Assembly: GCA_965644315.1 (NCBI GenBank)
Contig: CBFFRQ010000019.1
Span: 248,001 to 312,000, forward strand
DNA: 64,000 bases
From: Caecitellus pseudoparvulus
Taxonomy: Eukaryota; Bigyra: Bicosoecida
Reading direction: 5' to 3'
Shown in pieces: positions 49,219 through 59,911 of the stretch. The number at the start of each line of letters is the position of its first letter. Position 1 is the first letter of the stretch. The translations under genes were made by a program, and so were the position numbers. The notes below the pieces were generated by a model that was not told the DNA's origin, ran no database searches, and saw only the letters and a list, made by a program, of their open reading frames with translations.

Positions 49219-51239
49219 CTACGTGGACAGTGTGGTCAAGGTGATGCGGCGCTTGTTTCCCTTGGCTTGTGGCTGGGCATCTTGAGCTGCCGCCGGGCCT
49301 TCCGTGGCAGGCAGTGGCCGCTTGGTACCTCCGAGGGACTGTGACTGCTTGTCTGGTGCACCACTCTGTGCTGCTGCGGTGCTGGCCTCCGTAGCAGCTG
49401 CGGCAGCAGCTGGGGCGGCCTTTGATGCGGCAGGCTTGGGCCCCGGGGCAGCTCCTGCCCACACTGCTTCTTCTGCCAGGCGCACTTTGTCCAGCCACGC
49501 AGCCTCTGCTGCAGTGCGAGCTACAGGCAGCAGCTGCATGTGCCTCGGCTGAGCAGAACGGGGGAGGGCCTGCCCCAGTTCGTTGTCAGTGCCGGCAGGC
49601 TCACCGTCTTGGCCGCTGCGCCTGAAGTTCAAGACTGACACGCAGCCATCAATGCTGGAGACGAGGAGCAGGCCACCATCTCGGCTCCATGCCATGTCGG
49701 TCAGCTTCTCGAAGTGGTGGTTGGCTGCCGCTGCTACGGGGGCGGCATGCTCACTGTCGTACACGAACACGCTCTCCAGCGTGCCCACCGCCCAAACGCA
49801 GCGGTGGGGGAACCGCAGGGGGGAAATATCTTCGACCGGGTACGCCCCTTCCAGCGCACTGCCGCCGCCACCACTCCCGCTCGTTTTTTCGCCACCTGCC
49901 GCCCCTGCCTTGCTGTGCGTGAGGCCTTGCTCGTTGGCAAACAGCACAGGGCAGGCGCGGGAGATGATGGAGGGGGACGGCAGTCCTCCCAACTGCAAGG
50001 CCGGCGCGCCCCACTGCCCCCGCAAGTACACGTGTGTGACGTACTCTGGCTCACTCCGACTGCTGGACGGAGCCATGCCGGCAGGCGCCACCAGCAAGGC
50101 ACCATCGGCAGTCCAGCAGGGCCGTCTGAAAAAGGAGGGCACTTGCTCATCAAGGAACAGCGTGCCCTTTGCGGCACTCCCCTCCGCCGCGTCACCTGCC
50201 TCCCACTCCACAGTGCGGCAGGTGGCCGCAAGCTCCAAGGCCTTGTCCTTCTTGCGCGTGGGGCGCAGGGAGAGACCCATGAAGTTCTGCTGCTGCAGAC
50301 CAGGCGGCGCGCCAGGCACTTGCTGGGGCAGGCCGCTGCCATCTGGGGGGTTGGCAGCGACCTTCCGCTCACGGGCAGCGCCCAGCACTTCGTGCATCCA
50401 CCCCGGGACTTTGCGGGTGTGCACACGCAGGGTGCGGTCATTGCCCAGCGTAGCCAGGTGGGCACCTGCGGGATCCCACGCGACGCCCGTGACGAAGTGC
50501 GAGTGCTGTGTGATGGTGTTGGACAGCTCTGGGCGTGGGGGCTCCGAAGCACCCAGCAGCGTGGCTCGCCGCTTGGGCACGACGTCCCACACGTAGCATG
50601 AGTTGTCCACGCTGCCACACATGAGAGATGCAGAGTCAGGGGACCAAGCCAAGTCATACACCTCCCCCATTTTCCTGCGCGTGGCAGTGTGGGGTTGTGG
50701 TGTGGGTGTCGGGTTGTGCTGGGTGGCGGCGCCAGCACGCACCTGAGCACCGTGCGTGAGACATCCTTTCGAGACTTGACGTCAGCCCATGACGAGATGT
50801 GAGGATGCAAGGTCCAAATGATCACCGCCTCATCGCCCCCCGCGCTGGCGAGGGCCATGCCTGTGTGGGACAGCGGTGGGCGTGGTTGCGCTCTGCCTTC
50901 CGTTGCAAGCCAGGCACAGGAGGCACGCACCGTCTGGGGAAAACCGCACAGCATTGACGCCCTTCATGTGGCCTTCGAGACTTGCGATGAAATCCACAGA
51001 CACAGAGCCTGCGTCATCTTCCTTAATGCGCCAAATCTGCGGCGTAGCGGTGCAGGGAGAGCTGTGGAAGAGGCTTCAAATCCCGCACGTGCAGGCCAGA
51101 CTTCCCGCACCTTCACCTCCTTGTCGGCACCTCCTGAGGCAAGCAGTCGGTCAAAGGTGAAGTCAATGGACATGACTGGGTCGCTCTTCCCCTTGTCATT
51201 CGCGGTGTGCCACAGCACCTCCAACACCTGCACTTTCAT
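49219..51239 (-). CDS. CHAF1B: CAF-1 p60 subunit (CHAF1B/FAS2-like) WD40 histone chaperone
   Basis: Exons (minus) 51111-51239, 50931-51036, 50743-50860 and 49219-50674 give 602 residues. CAF-1 deposits H3-H4 on newly replicated DNA. The start MKVQVLEVLWHTANDKGKSD and PVMSIDFTFDRLLASGGADK match the first propeller blade. Junctions restore ADKEVK-IWRIKEDD, NAVRFSPDG-GMALASAGGDE and TVLR-KMGEVYDLAWSP. Later blades include HFVTGVAWDPAGAHLATLGN. The p60-specific block LFLDEQVPSFFRRPCWTADG and LLVAPAG is present, as are CPVLFANEQG and LTDMAWSRDGGLLLVSSIDG. The C-terminus is Ala-rich and ends in a basic GNKRRITLTTL, like the p60 B-domain region. An in-frame upstream ATG near 51320 is ignored because MKV is the family start. 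Confidence 0.93.
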
Positions 51240-51527
51240 GGCAACCTGGGTGTGCACGGGCAGAGCAAGCAGACGAGGCAGGCGCGAGGGCCCAATTCCT
51301 TCGAGGGGCAAGGGGCGCATGCGCCGACTACCAAGGCCACAAGAAACCCTGAACTGTTAGGGCGCTGGGCGTAGGTTGCAAATTGGCCCTGGTAGTTTCA
51401 GGCCTGAGGCAGCGCCGTGCCGGTGCTGGCGGGCAGCTTTGCGAGACAGCCACAACGCCGCACCTTGCAGGCTCACCGAGTAGTACTTGGGGTCACAAGG
51501 CTGCCTCATGGCTGGCATGGCATGCAT

Positions 51528-52194
51528 TCACTGGCGCTTCTTGCCCTGGCTGGCCCCCTTGGGGTGCAGTGGCCCAGCACAGACGTCTGGGTCGAACATG
51601 TGGTCGCGAGCCGCAGCGCGCCACGCGATAAGGGCTGGCACGGCGAGGTACGGGAAGTAGATGGCCGAGAGGAAGACGCGCTGGTTGAAGTTTGTGAAGA
51701 GCACGGTGGGGCCGGTGTTCGTGAGGAAGTCGCCCAGGATGGGCACGAGGGTGGTGGCCGTGTGCACGCCGTAGGCGAGGGCTGGCAGGCGGATCCAGGC
51801 AGCTTTCTTCCACCACGCCACCAGGGCCACGAAGAAGAACGGCAGCTGGAGGAGCAGCTCCCCCCACAGGAGGGTTTTGAACCAGGCCGGCGCCAAGGCC
51901 GGGTTGGCCAGGTGGTCCTTGTACTCGGCAGCGTACCAGGCGCCCACCTCCTTCATGAAGGGTGGGATGAGTACGTCTCCAAGTGGTGTGTCAACCAAGA
52001 TGCTCTGCGTGTCAAGGAGCGCCTGCACGACAAGCGAGGGCGTGCGAAGTGAGAGCAGCCAGTGCAAGGAGCGTGCCAGTCGGCCGCTCAGGTTCGAGGC
52101 AGCTTCACGTCGCTGGGCGCACCGTGATGGGGATATGGGTGAGGAAGAAGATGAAGACCACCCAGTCGAACAGGTCCCAGCGCGGGTTCACCAT
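51528..52194 (-). CDS. TMEM97/EXPERA-domain ER membrane protein
   Basis: Exons (minus) 52123-52194 and 51528-52022 give 188 residues. TMEM97 (the sigma-2 receptor) is an ER/endosome four-helix protein linked to sterol traffic. The first exon gives MVNPRWDLFDWVVFIFFLTH, then IPIT; the next begins ALLDTQSILVD, as in the family (FFxxHIPITxLxDxQ). WFKTLLWGELLLQLPFFFVA and RLPALAYGVHTATTLVPIL are the other EXPERA signatures. The C-terminus GASQGKKRQ ends in KKxx form, a COPI-dependent ER retrieval signal. It shares a 243-bp divergent promoter with CCT4. Confidence 0.92.
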
Positions 52195-52437
52195 GGTGGC
52201 AGAGAGTGTGCTGGCTTGTTGCGGAATTCGAGTCCAAGCCAAGGCAAGCTCAGAAGCACAACGGGTGCAACATTCAAACCCCTCGCATGCAAAGACCCTG
52301 CAGCCGTGTGGTGTCTTAAGTCTGTGCGATTTGAATCTCGCCGCTGGGAAAGTGCACCTCCAGCTCGTGCCGACGCCGTTTCCAGCCGCAGGCCAGCGTT
52401 TCACGCAGGCAGCCCCACAAGACAGTCAACCAACACA
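52195..52437. promoter_or_regulatory. Short divergent promoter between TMEM97-like gene and CCT4
   Basis: 243 bp separate the two ATGs. A GCGTTTCAC motif sits at 52396-52404, 34 bp before the CCT4 start. Confidence 0.5.
52396..52404 (+). promoter_or_regulatory. GCGTTTCAC motif upstream of CCT4
   Basis: Exact copy of the recurrent upstream motif, immediately followed by GCAG. Function inferred from recurrence. Confidence 0.42.
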
Positions 52438-54423
52438 ATGGCAGCTGCCGCCCCCGCAAGTGGCGCAGGCACCTCCAAGTCTGGCGAAGGTTCCTTCAAG
52501 GATGACAGCAAGCAAGCAGATGTTCGCCTGAGCAACATCGTGGCAGCCAAGGGTGAGTGGGCGGCCCAGTGCCGTTGCAAGGGCAGCTGCCAATGGCAGT
52601 TGTACGTACGGGGTTATCAGGAAGGCTGCCCGCCGCGTGCGTTCACGCCCTATTCCGTCGATTCCTCACGTTGACGTTGTTTTGACCTCTGCAGCTGTTG
52701 CTGATGCTGTGCGCACCAGCCTGGGCCCCAAGGGCATGGACAAGATGATTCAGGTAGGTGCCGGAGACGAAACGCCAGCCCCCCAGCAGGCGCCACGCCC
52801 AGCGGGCTGCGCTGCCGAGAGAGGGCCGCAGGAAGCAGGCCTTCCATGTCTCATCGCTGTCAAGTCTGCGCACGCCTCCTGTGACGTCACCCCCGACGCT
52901 TGTCGCTGTGCACAGGGCAAGGACGGCGAGGTCATCATCACAAACGACGGCGCCACCATCCTGAGCCACATGTCTGTGTTCCACCCCACCGCAAAGATGC
53001 TGGTGGAGCTGTCAAAGTCCCAGGACATCGAGGCGGGTGACGGCACCACCTCGGTTGTGGTCTTGTGCGGTTCCCTGCTGGATCAGTGCCAAGGTGCGTG
53101 GGCACTGTGGCGGCGCCGCGAGCCACGCTCCCTCCCATGCTCACCCCACCTTGCTGTGCAGGCCTCCTGGACAAGGGCATCCACCCTACCGTCATTTCAG
53201 ACGCGTATGGCCTGGCTGTGCGCAAGGCAGAGGAGGTGCTGACGCGCATCGCCACACCCGTGGACCTGGCTGACCGCGCCGAGCTGATCAAGGCTGCCAT
53301 CACCTCAATGTCCTCCAAGGTCATCTCCCAGAACAGCGACATGCTGGCGCCCCTGGCAGTGGACGCCGTCCTGGCCGTCACCGACGTGGAGGGCGCCACC
53401 AACGTGGACCTGGCCGACATCAAGGTGACCAAGGCGCTGGGCGGCACCATGGACGACACGGAGCTTGTGGAGGGGCTGGTGTTCAACCGCCGGGCGTCCC
53501 ACGTGGCAGGCGCGCCGTCCCGCGTGACGGACGCCAAGATCGGCCTCGTGCAGTTCTGCCTCTCGGCGCCCAAGACGGACATGGAGAACTCTGTGGTGGT
53601 GTCGGACTACACCCAGATGGACCGCATCCTGCAGGATGAGCGCAAGTACATCCTGGGCATGTGCAAGAAGATCAAGAAGTCCGGCTGCAACGTCCTGCTG
53701 GTGCAGAAGAGCATCCTGCGCGACGCCCTGAACGAGTGGTCCCTGCATTTCCTGGCCAAGCTTGGCATCATGGTCGTGCGGGATGTGGAGCGCGATGACA
53801 TCGAGTTCATCTCCAAGACCCTGGGCTGCAAGCCCATCGCCCACGTGGACCACATGACCCCCGACAAGCTCGGCTCTGCGGCCCTGGCAGAGGAGGTGTC
53901 TGTCGGCTCTGGGAACAAGGTCATCAAGATCACCGGCGTGGCCAACCCCGGCCGCACCGTGTCCCTCCTCGTCCGCGGCAGCAACAAGCTGGTGCTGGAC
54001 GAGACAGAGCGCTCCATCCACGACGCCCTCTGCGTCGTGCGCTCCATCGTCAAGCGCCGCTTCCTCATCACTGGCGGCGGCATCCCTGAGATCGAAGTGG
54101 CTCGCGAGCTGGCCTCGTGGAGCACAACGCTGCACGGGCAGGAGAGCTACTGCGTGCGCGCCTTCGCAGACGCGATGGAGATCATCCCATACACCCTGGC
54201 TGAGAACGCAGGCCTGCACCCCATCGAGATCGTGACAGAGCTGCGCAAGCGGCACGCGGAGGGCGACGTGACGGCAGGCATTAACGTGAAGCGTGGCGTC
54301 ATCTCAGACATCCACGCAATGGGCGTCATGCAGCCCCTGCTGGTGTCCATCTCAGCACTCACCCTGGCGACGGAGACTTGCAGGCTGATTTTGAAGATTG
54401 ATGACATGGTGGCAGGCCGGTGA
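52438..54423 (+). CDS. CCT4: CCT4 (TCP-1 delta) cytosolic chaperonin subunit
   Basis: Exons 52438-52552, 52695-52753, 52916-53093 and 53162-54423 give 537 residues, the normal CCT length. The chaperonin folds actin and tubulin. Junctions restore [40 protein letters not shown] and [15 protein letters not shown]. The nucleotide-binding [12 protein letters not shown], the apical [20 protein letters not shown] and [20 protein letters not shown], and the C-terminal [18 protein letters not shown] and [20 protein letters not shown] are diagnostic of the delta subunit. It ends [11 protein letters not shown]. All three introns are in the first 118 codons. Confidence 0.97.
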
Positions 54424-55113
54424 GAGCCGCCGGCGCCGCGCCCAGTCAATGCAGCACTCACACGCCGAGCGAGCGCGGCACAAGAAACGCTGTGCCTTCC
54501 CATTCCCTTGCTACACCTTCGAAGACGCACCCCGACGAGCAAGGCTGCGCGTTTGGGCCCACGTGGAAGGAGCACCTCCACCTTCGCGTGTATTGTGCTC
54601 AGTCAGGGGCGTGTGCGGCTGCGTGCCGCGCATTCTGGCGTTGTTGTTGGTCTTATGCAGTGCCAGGCACTCTGGCAGTGCGCCCACACCATGGCCCAAA
54701 CTGTGCCGCACGCCTGCTTGTCACGGCAAGTGGGCGCGGACTGCCAGAGCGACGTCAGTGGGAAAACATGGTTTCACCACGTCATTGCATGCCCCCCACA
54801 AGGGCCTTGGAGGCCGCTCAGGCAAGGTGCAGCGCCTCGGTTTCTGAGATGTCTGGAACGCGGAAATTGCGGCAGTTCGAAGCACCCCCCTTCAACGGCG
54901 GCCGAGGGCCCCTGGCCCAGCAGCACTTGCGCGCTGAACCGGAGGCAGCGCACGACCACTTCTTCTTGCCACGCGTCAGCTGCACCCGGCAGGAGGTGCC
55001 ACGGGTGTCTCCCGGCCTGTGTAGGTGCTGACTACGTCCAAGTGCAGTGCACCACGGAATGCAAACGCTGACCAGCTGGTACGCTGCCGCTTTCCATTGT
55101 TTCCGGCAGCGGC
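54424..55113. other. Intergenic region upstream of PP4 regulatory subunit 3
   Basis: About 690 bp without a supported gene. It contains GAAACGC at 54484-54490 and GCAAACGC near 55063, weak matches to the recurrent upstream motif in reverse orientation. Confidence 0.45.
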
Positions 55114-58100
55114 ATGGAGGGTCAGGCTCCAGCGCCGGCTGTGGCGAAGCTCTACAAGTTGCAACCTGACGGTAATTGGGCTGCCCAAGGCGTTGGCCTG
55201 GTGCGCTTGGAGGAGGAGGAGGTACGTGGGCTGTAAAGCATCGTTTGAAGGCGCGGCGTGGAGTGGGATTTGCCTCAAAATCCGCAACGCTCTTCGTTCA
55301 CGTGGCGTTTGCCGCGTCAGCGGCACCCCGCAACGCCTGCGACCTGTACGCCTAGCTAATTGATGCTCGGGATATGCATGCGGGGTGGTTGTGAATCACC
55401 AGGGTGCCGCTGGGGGGCCGCAGGGTCTCCCTTTCTTTGATTCCCCGCGTCAGCCAGGCAACAGCTCCTCTGTGCACATCAGAGGGCTCACAGCGCCATG
55501 GCCGCGGCCAACTGCCCCATGTGCCCATATTCTGCTCAATATCCTCATGTAGCCCGTCAGGCATCCCTTCGCATTGTGCACCCCCGCCGCCTTCTCTCGC
55601 CTTCCGCAGGGTGGACACTTGGTGTTGGTGATGGAGCATGAGAGCGATGAGAGCATCGTCCTGCGCACCCGCATCGTGAAAGACGACGTGTACACCGAGC
55701 AAGAAGGTCTGTGCTACGGCTTACTCATCTTTACCCCCCCCCCTCACACCTCTCGCACCCGGCTCCCTTCCCGCAGCCACCATCATCACATGGACAGAGC
55801 CGAGCAGCACACAGGAGCTGGCGCTGAGCTTTCAAGAGCGAGACGGGAAGGCGCATGTGTGGGCCAGCATCCAGGCCCACCGCCAGGCTCTCCTGCTGCA
55901 GGAAGCACCAGAGGGCGCCAGCGATGCCTCCCCCCCCACCGGCTCCGCTTCCCCACCACCCACTGGCGACGGCACCGGCGTGCTGGGCGGGCGGGCTGGC
56001 TCCTTGGCAGACTCCCCTGGCAGCGAGTGGGGCATGTCTGGCCTGGAGGTGGCGGAGGACATGGGCGGGCTGTCCCTGCCGCAGCCCACGTGTGACGTGG
56101 CATCCTTGAAGCACCTGCAGGAGGTGGTGGAGGAGGCAGGTGCTTCACTCCTGGACCGGGACACCGTCGCCAGTATCGCGTCGGCCGACGACCACCTATG
56201 GTTGCGCAGCCTGGGCTCCGTGTTCGTCGCCGCGGAGGGGGGCGGGAAGGTGTCCATTTGCCGGGCGGTGCACGGCGTCCTGCGTGCACTGGTGCTCTCT
56301 GCCACCCGCAGCCTGCTAGAAACCCTCACATCCGACACATTCTGGCCCCTCCTCGTCGCGGCGTTTGAGTACGACCCCGCATCTGCAGCCGCCACGCGCG
56401 GAGAGGCAGCGGGGCGGCCCCACCACCGGCGGTTCCTGAGGGCTGTCAAGTTCCGGCAGGCAGTGCCGCTGGGCGGGCGGGGAGAGGCGCTGGAGGACCG
56501 AGCGCACCAGACCTTCCGCTTGCAGTTCTTGCGCGACGTCTTGTTGCCCCGGGCGCTAGACGACTCCTTCGTCTCCTTGGCTTCCTCCATTATCACGGCA
56601 AACCACCTGGCCCTGGTCATGACCCTGTCCAAGGACGACACCTTCCTCACAGAGCTCCTGGCAGTCCTGCGGGACCCCACCCGGCGCAGCAAGCGCCGTG
56701 TGAACATCCTCGCCCGGAGCCGACGGCGGGGGCGCGAGGCTGCCAAACGAGCCACCTCCCCGCCGCCAGCCCGAGGCGCTGTGGGCGTGTCCCCCGGCCC
56801 GGCTGCACCTGCGTCCCCCCCCGATCACCGCATGAGCCGGCGGCAAGCACCAGCTGCGCCCCCCTCTCCAGCGTACCCCCACGTGGGAGGGACCAGCACA
56901 CCTCTGCTGCTGGCCGGCGTGGCCAGTGATGCCTCTGCAACTCCTGCCACCCCTCGCTTAACTCCCGTGGGCACTCCTGTTCCTTTTCACAATGGCTGCC
57001 CAGCAGTTCCCACGGACGTGCTGCCGGCAGCGACACCTGTGCGGCCCACAGCGACACGTGCAGAACCCCACACTACTCCGTCCAGCAGCGCCCGGCATGC
57101 GGCATTCGCTGGCGTGCTGGGCGGCATGGGGCAGCACTCGGCACACGCGCTGTCTGCACCCCCCCCTGCGGCAGCTAGATTGAGGGACCCCCCTCCCAGC
57201 CCTGCCGGTAGTCAAACCAGCACGGTGCGGCTGGACACGGCCACACCGGACCTGCTGCCGTTGCCGCCCCTGTCGACCGTGCAGGGGCCCAGCCCGCCAC
57301 CCTCCTACGATGCCTCTGATGGTATGCGCTTTCTGCGTGAGGTCGTGCAGTGCCTCAAGCACGTTCCCATGCAGGCACGTGAGGAGTTCTACTCCGCCCT
57401 GCTCCGCACGTCCGACAGCGTCTTTGACATCTTCGAGCCTGTGCTGGCTGACCGCACTGCGTCAGTGGAGGCGGTGCAGGGAGCGCTGGAGGTGCTACTG
57501 GCCCTGGTGGAGGCACGGCCCACTGAGTGTCGCAGGTACATGGTGGCGCAGAACCGCAAGCCAGCCCGCAGGCCACCTCGGGAGGCCTGCGCTGGCGACG
57601 CACCCATGAAGGGGGACCCAGGTGCGCATGCCAGGCTGGGCGGCGGCACCGGCACCGATGAGGCGCTGGCAGTGAGTGACTATATCCAGCTGCCTGGCCG
57701 CAGCCGAGCGGTGGCCCTGCCCGGCGGCACGGGGGTGGGCGACGGGTTTTCTGGGACAGCTCCCTCTCACGCCCAGGAGTCAGTGTGGGCAGTGACCCTT
57801 TCTGCATCCCAGGCGGCGCAGGTGGCACGGGGGGAGCACGGTAACTTGCTGCCGCTCGTGGACGACGACTTGCCTCCCCCTGGTGCGCGCCGCGTGGAAC
57901 CGGGCACCTCTGCGTCAGCGCAAGGCACGGGCATGGGCAGCAGTGAGGCAGCGGCAACTGCAGCCGAGGTGCCCCCCCCGCCAGGCTGTGGATTCTCCAC
58001 GGCTTCCCTGCTCTACCGCCTCATCTGGCGCATCCTTGAAGACCCAGATGTTGGCGTGCAGGGCATGGCTGCAGACACCCTCACAGCGCTGCTCTCGCCA

Positions 58101-59792
58101 GAGGGTGTTGGGCCAGGCGGTGCTGACGACTTCTTGGGCATGTTCTACGACCACTACATGCCATTGCTGGCGCTGCCGCTCACCCACCCCGCTCTCCTGC
58201 CCCTGCCGCCTGGGCCCCAGCCAGCGGACATCCTGGCCATGGTCAGGCGCAGCTTCGGAGGGGCGGGTGCGCCACCAATCGTGCCCCGCGCAGCTGCTGC
58301 CAAGGGCAGGTCCAAGCGCCCCCGCCCACCCACAGCGGCGCCTGGCACCCCGGCTATCGCAGGTGGTGACGGCGGCGAAGACTCAGGCTCGTCTGGGCAA
58401 GCGTCCGCTGGACCCCCAGCGCCTCATGATGGGGAAGGCGACGAGGATACGCCATCCAAACGGCCTCGCACCTCGGACAGCGCCGAGAAGGGTGCGGAAG
58501 CCGCCGCTCCCGACGGTGCTTTAGCGCCTGCCGCCGTAGGCGAGAGTGTCAGTGCCGCACAGAGTGCGGAGGACGAGCCGGGCTCAGAGCAGCGGCTGGC
58601 CCGCATTCAGGCAGCAGCAGCCGCGCTAGGGCAGGAGACACCGTGCAGCAAGAACAGCAAGCTGCTGCTGCTGTCCATTCTCTCCTTCTGTGTAGAGCAC
58701 CATACACACCGCATTGCTTACTTCCTCGTCGGCAGGAACGTGGTGGTGCAGGTGACTCGGTGCCTGCACTACCCCGACAAGTACATGCAGCTGGCTGCCG
58801 TGCGCTTCATCCGAGCCTGCATCTGCAAGAGCAACACATACAACCGGCTGATCATGACGAAGAGTCCCCTGGCCCGCATGCTGTGGCTGCTGGCCACCAA
58901 CGGGCCCAGCACCAACCTGGTCAACTCAGCTATTCTCGAGACCTTGCATTTCATCGGCACGGAGAACAGTAAGGAGTTGGTGCATGACCTCGGGACGCGC
59001 TATGCCAGTGTCCTCCGTGCTCTGCCCAAGGACATCAAGACGCCCACCATGCTCCTCAACAAGGCGCAGCGCCTCGCGCAGGGACTGCCGCTGAGCAACG
59101 ACGCCAGCAACACCAGCGGCAGCCTTGGCGGAGGCGGGGACAGCGACGACGAAGATGTCGACGCTACCACACCCCGAGTCAGAGCATGGCAGGCGCCTGG
59201 CAAGGGCGCCCAGGGCGGGAGGGGATCCCCCTCTTCAGGCAGCGACGCAGATGACGACGTCAGTCTGGAGGGCGGCGACCTATTGGCTGACCTTGAGGAC
59301 GACTCAGGGGAGGCGCCAGGGGGGGGTGTCATGGCGGCCCAGCGTGCAACCAGCATGCCCATGCTTGGCACTTCCAGCACCTCTCCGCCTCTGCACACTG
59401 CCACAGCGCAAGCCGGTGGCAGCGCTGATGCCGATGGCGACTTCTTGACCCACAGCCAGTTCCTTGCCACCCGTGGGCGGCGTAGCGACGACGACGATGA
59501 CGACGACGACGACGGCGACGGGGGGAAGGTGGGAGGTTTCCCCTTCGTTGGTCGACGCAGCGGCGTTCAGGCTGCCCCCGCTCCAGCAGCAGGCCCCAGC
59601 CTCACGGTCGGTTCCATTTTCGGCCGGCCAGTGGGCACGAGCCGCGCTAACATCATCACTGTCGGGCGGGCGCAGTGGGCTGCTGCACGGGCAGGCTCCA
59701 CTCTTCCCTCCGACCTTGCGGCTGGTTTGCGGTCTGCTGCCGCGGAGGGCGCGCCCACACCCCCATCAGCCTCTCCGGCCCCGCAGGGGTAG
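55114..59792 (+). CDS. Protein phosphatase 4 regulatory subunit 3 (SMEK/Psy2-like), enlarged
   Basis: Exons 55114-55221, 55610-55706 and 55777-59792 give 1406 residues, against about 830 in animals. The subunit directs PP4 to targets in DNA repair, cell-cycle and metabolic signalling. The N-terminal EVH1/PH-like domain is AKLYKLQPDGNWAAQGVGLV, GGHLVLVMEHESDESIVLRT, then RIVKDDVYTEQEATIITWTE and STQELALSFQERDGKAHVWA. SMEK helical repeats include FLRAVKFRQAVPLG, FRLQFLRDVLLPRALDDSF and, near residue 940, LLLLSILSFCVEHHTHRIAY followed by MQLAAVRFIRACICKSNTYN. Several hundred Pro/Ala/Ser-rich residues are inserted between the two halves, and the C-terminus carries an Asp run. A further intron inside the insert cannot be excluded. 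Confidence 0.93.
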
Positions 59793-59911
59793 TGGGGTGG
59801 TGTTGGCTGCGCCCCGTCGGGTGCGGCCCGCACTTGTCTACAACGGATGAATTCACACCAGTGTTCCCCAGCCCAAGCACCTGCACGCAGGCGTGGGAGT
59901 TGCTCACAGCA

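Noticed and set aside
52322-52345. Second B-box-like sequence on the minus strand upstream of CCT4
   Set aside because: Several mismatches to the tRNA consensus and no acceptor stem partner.
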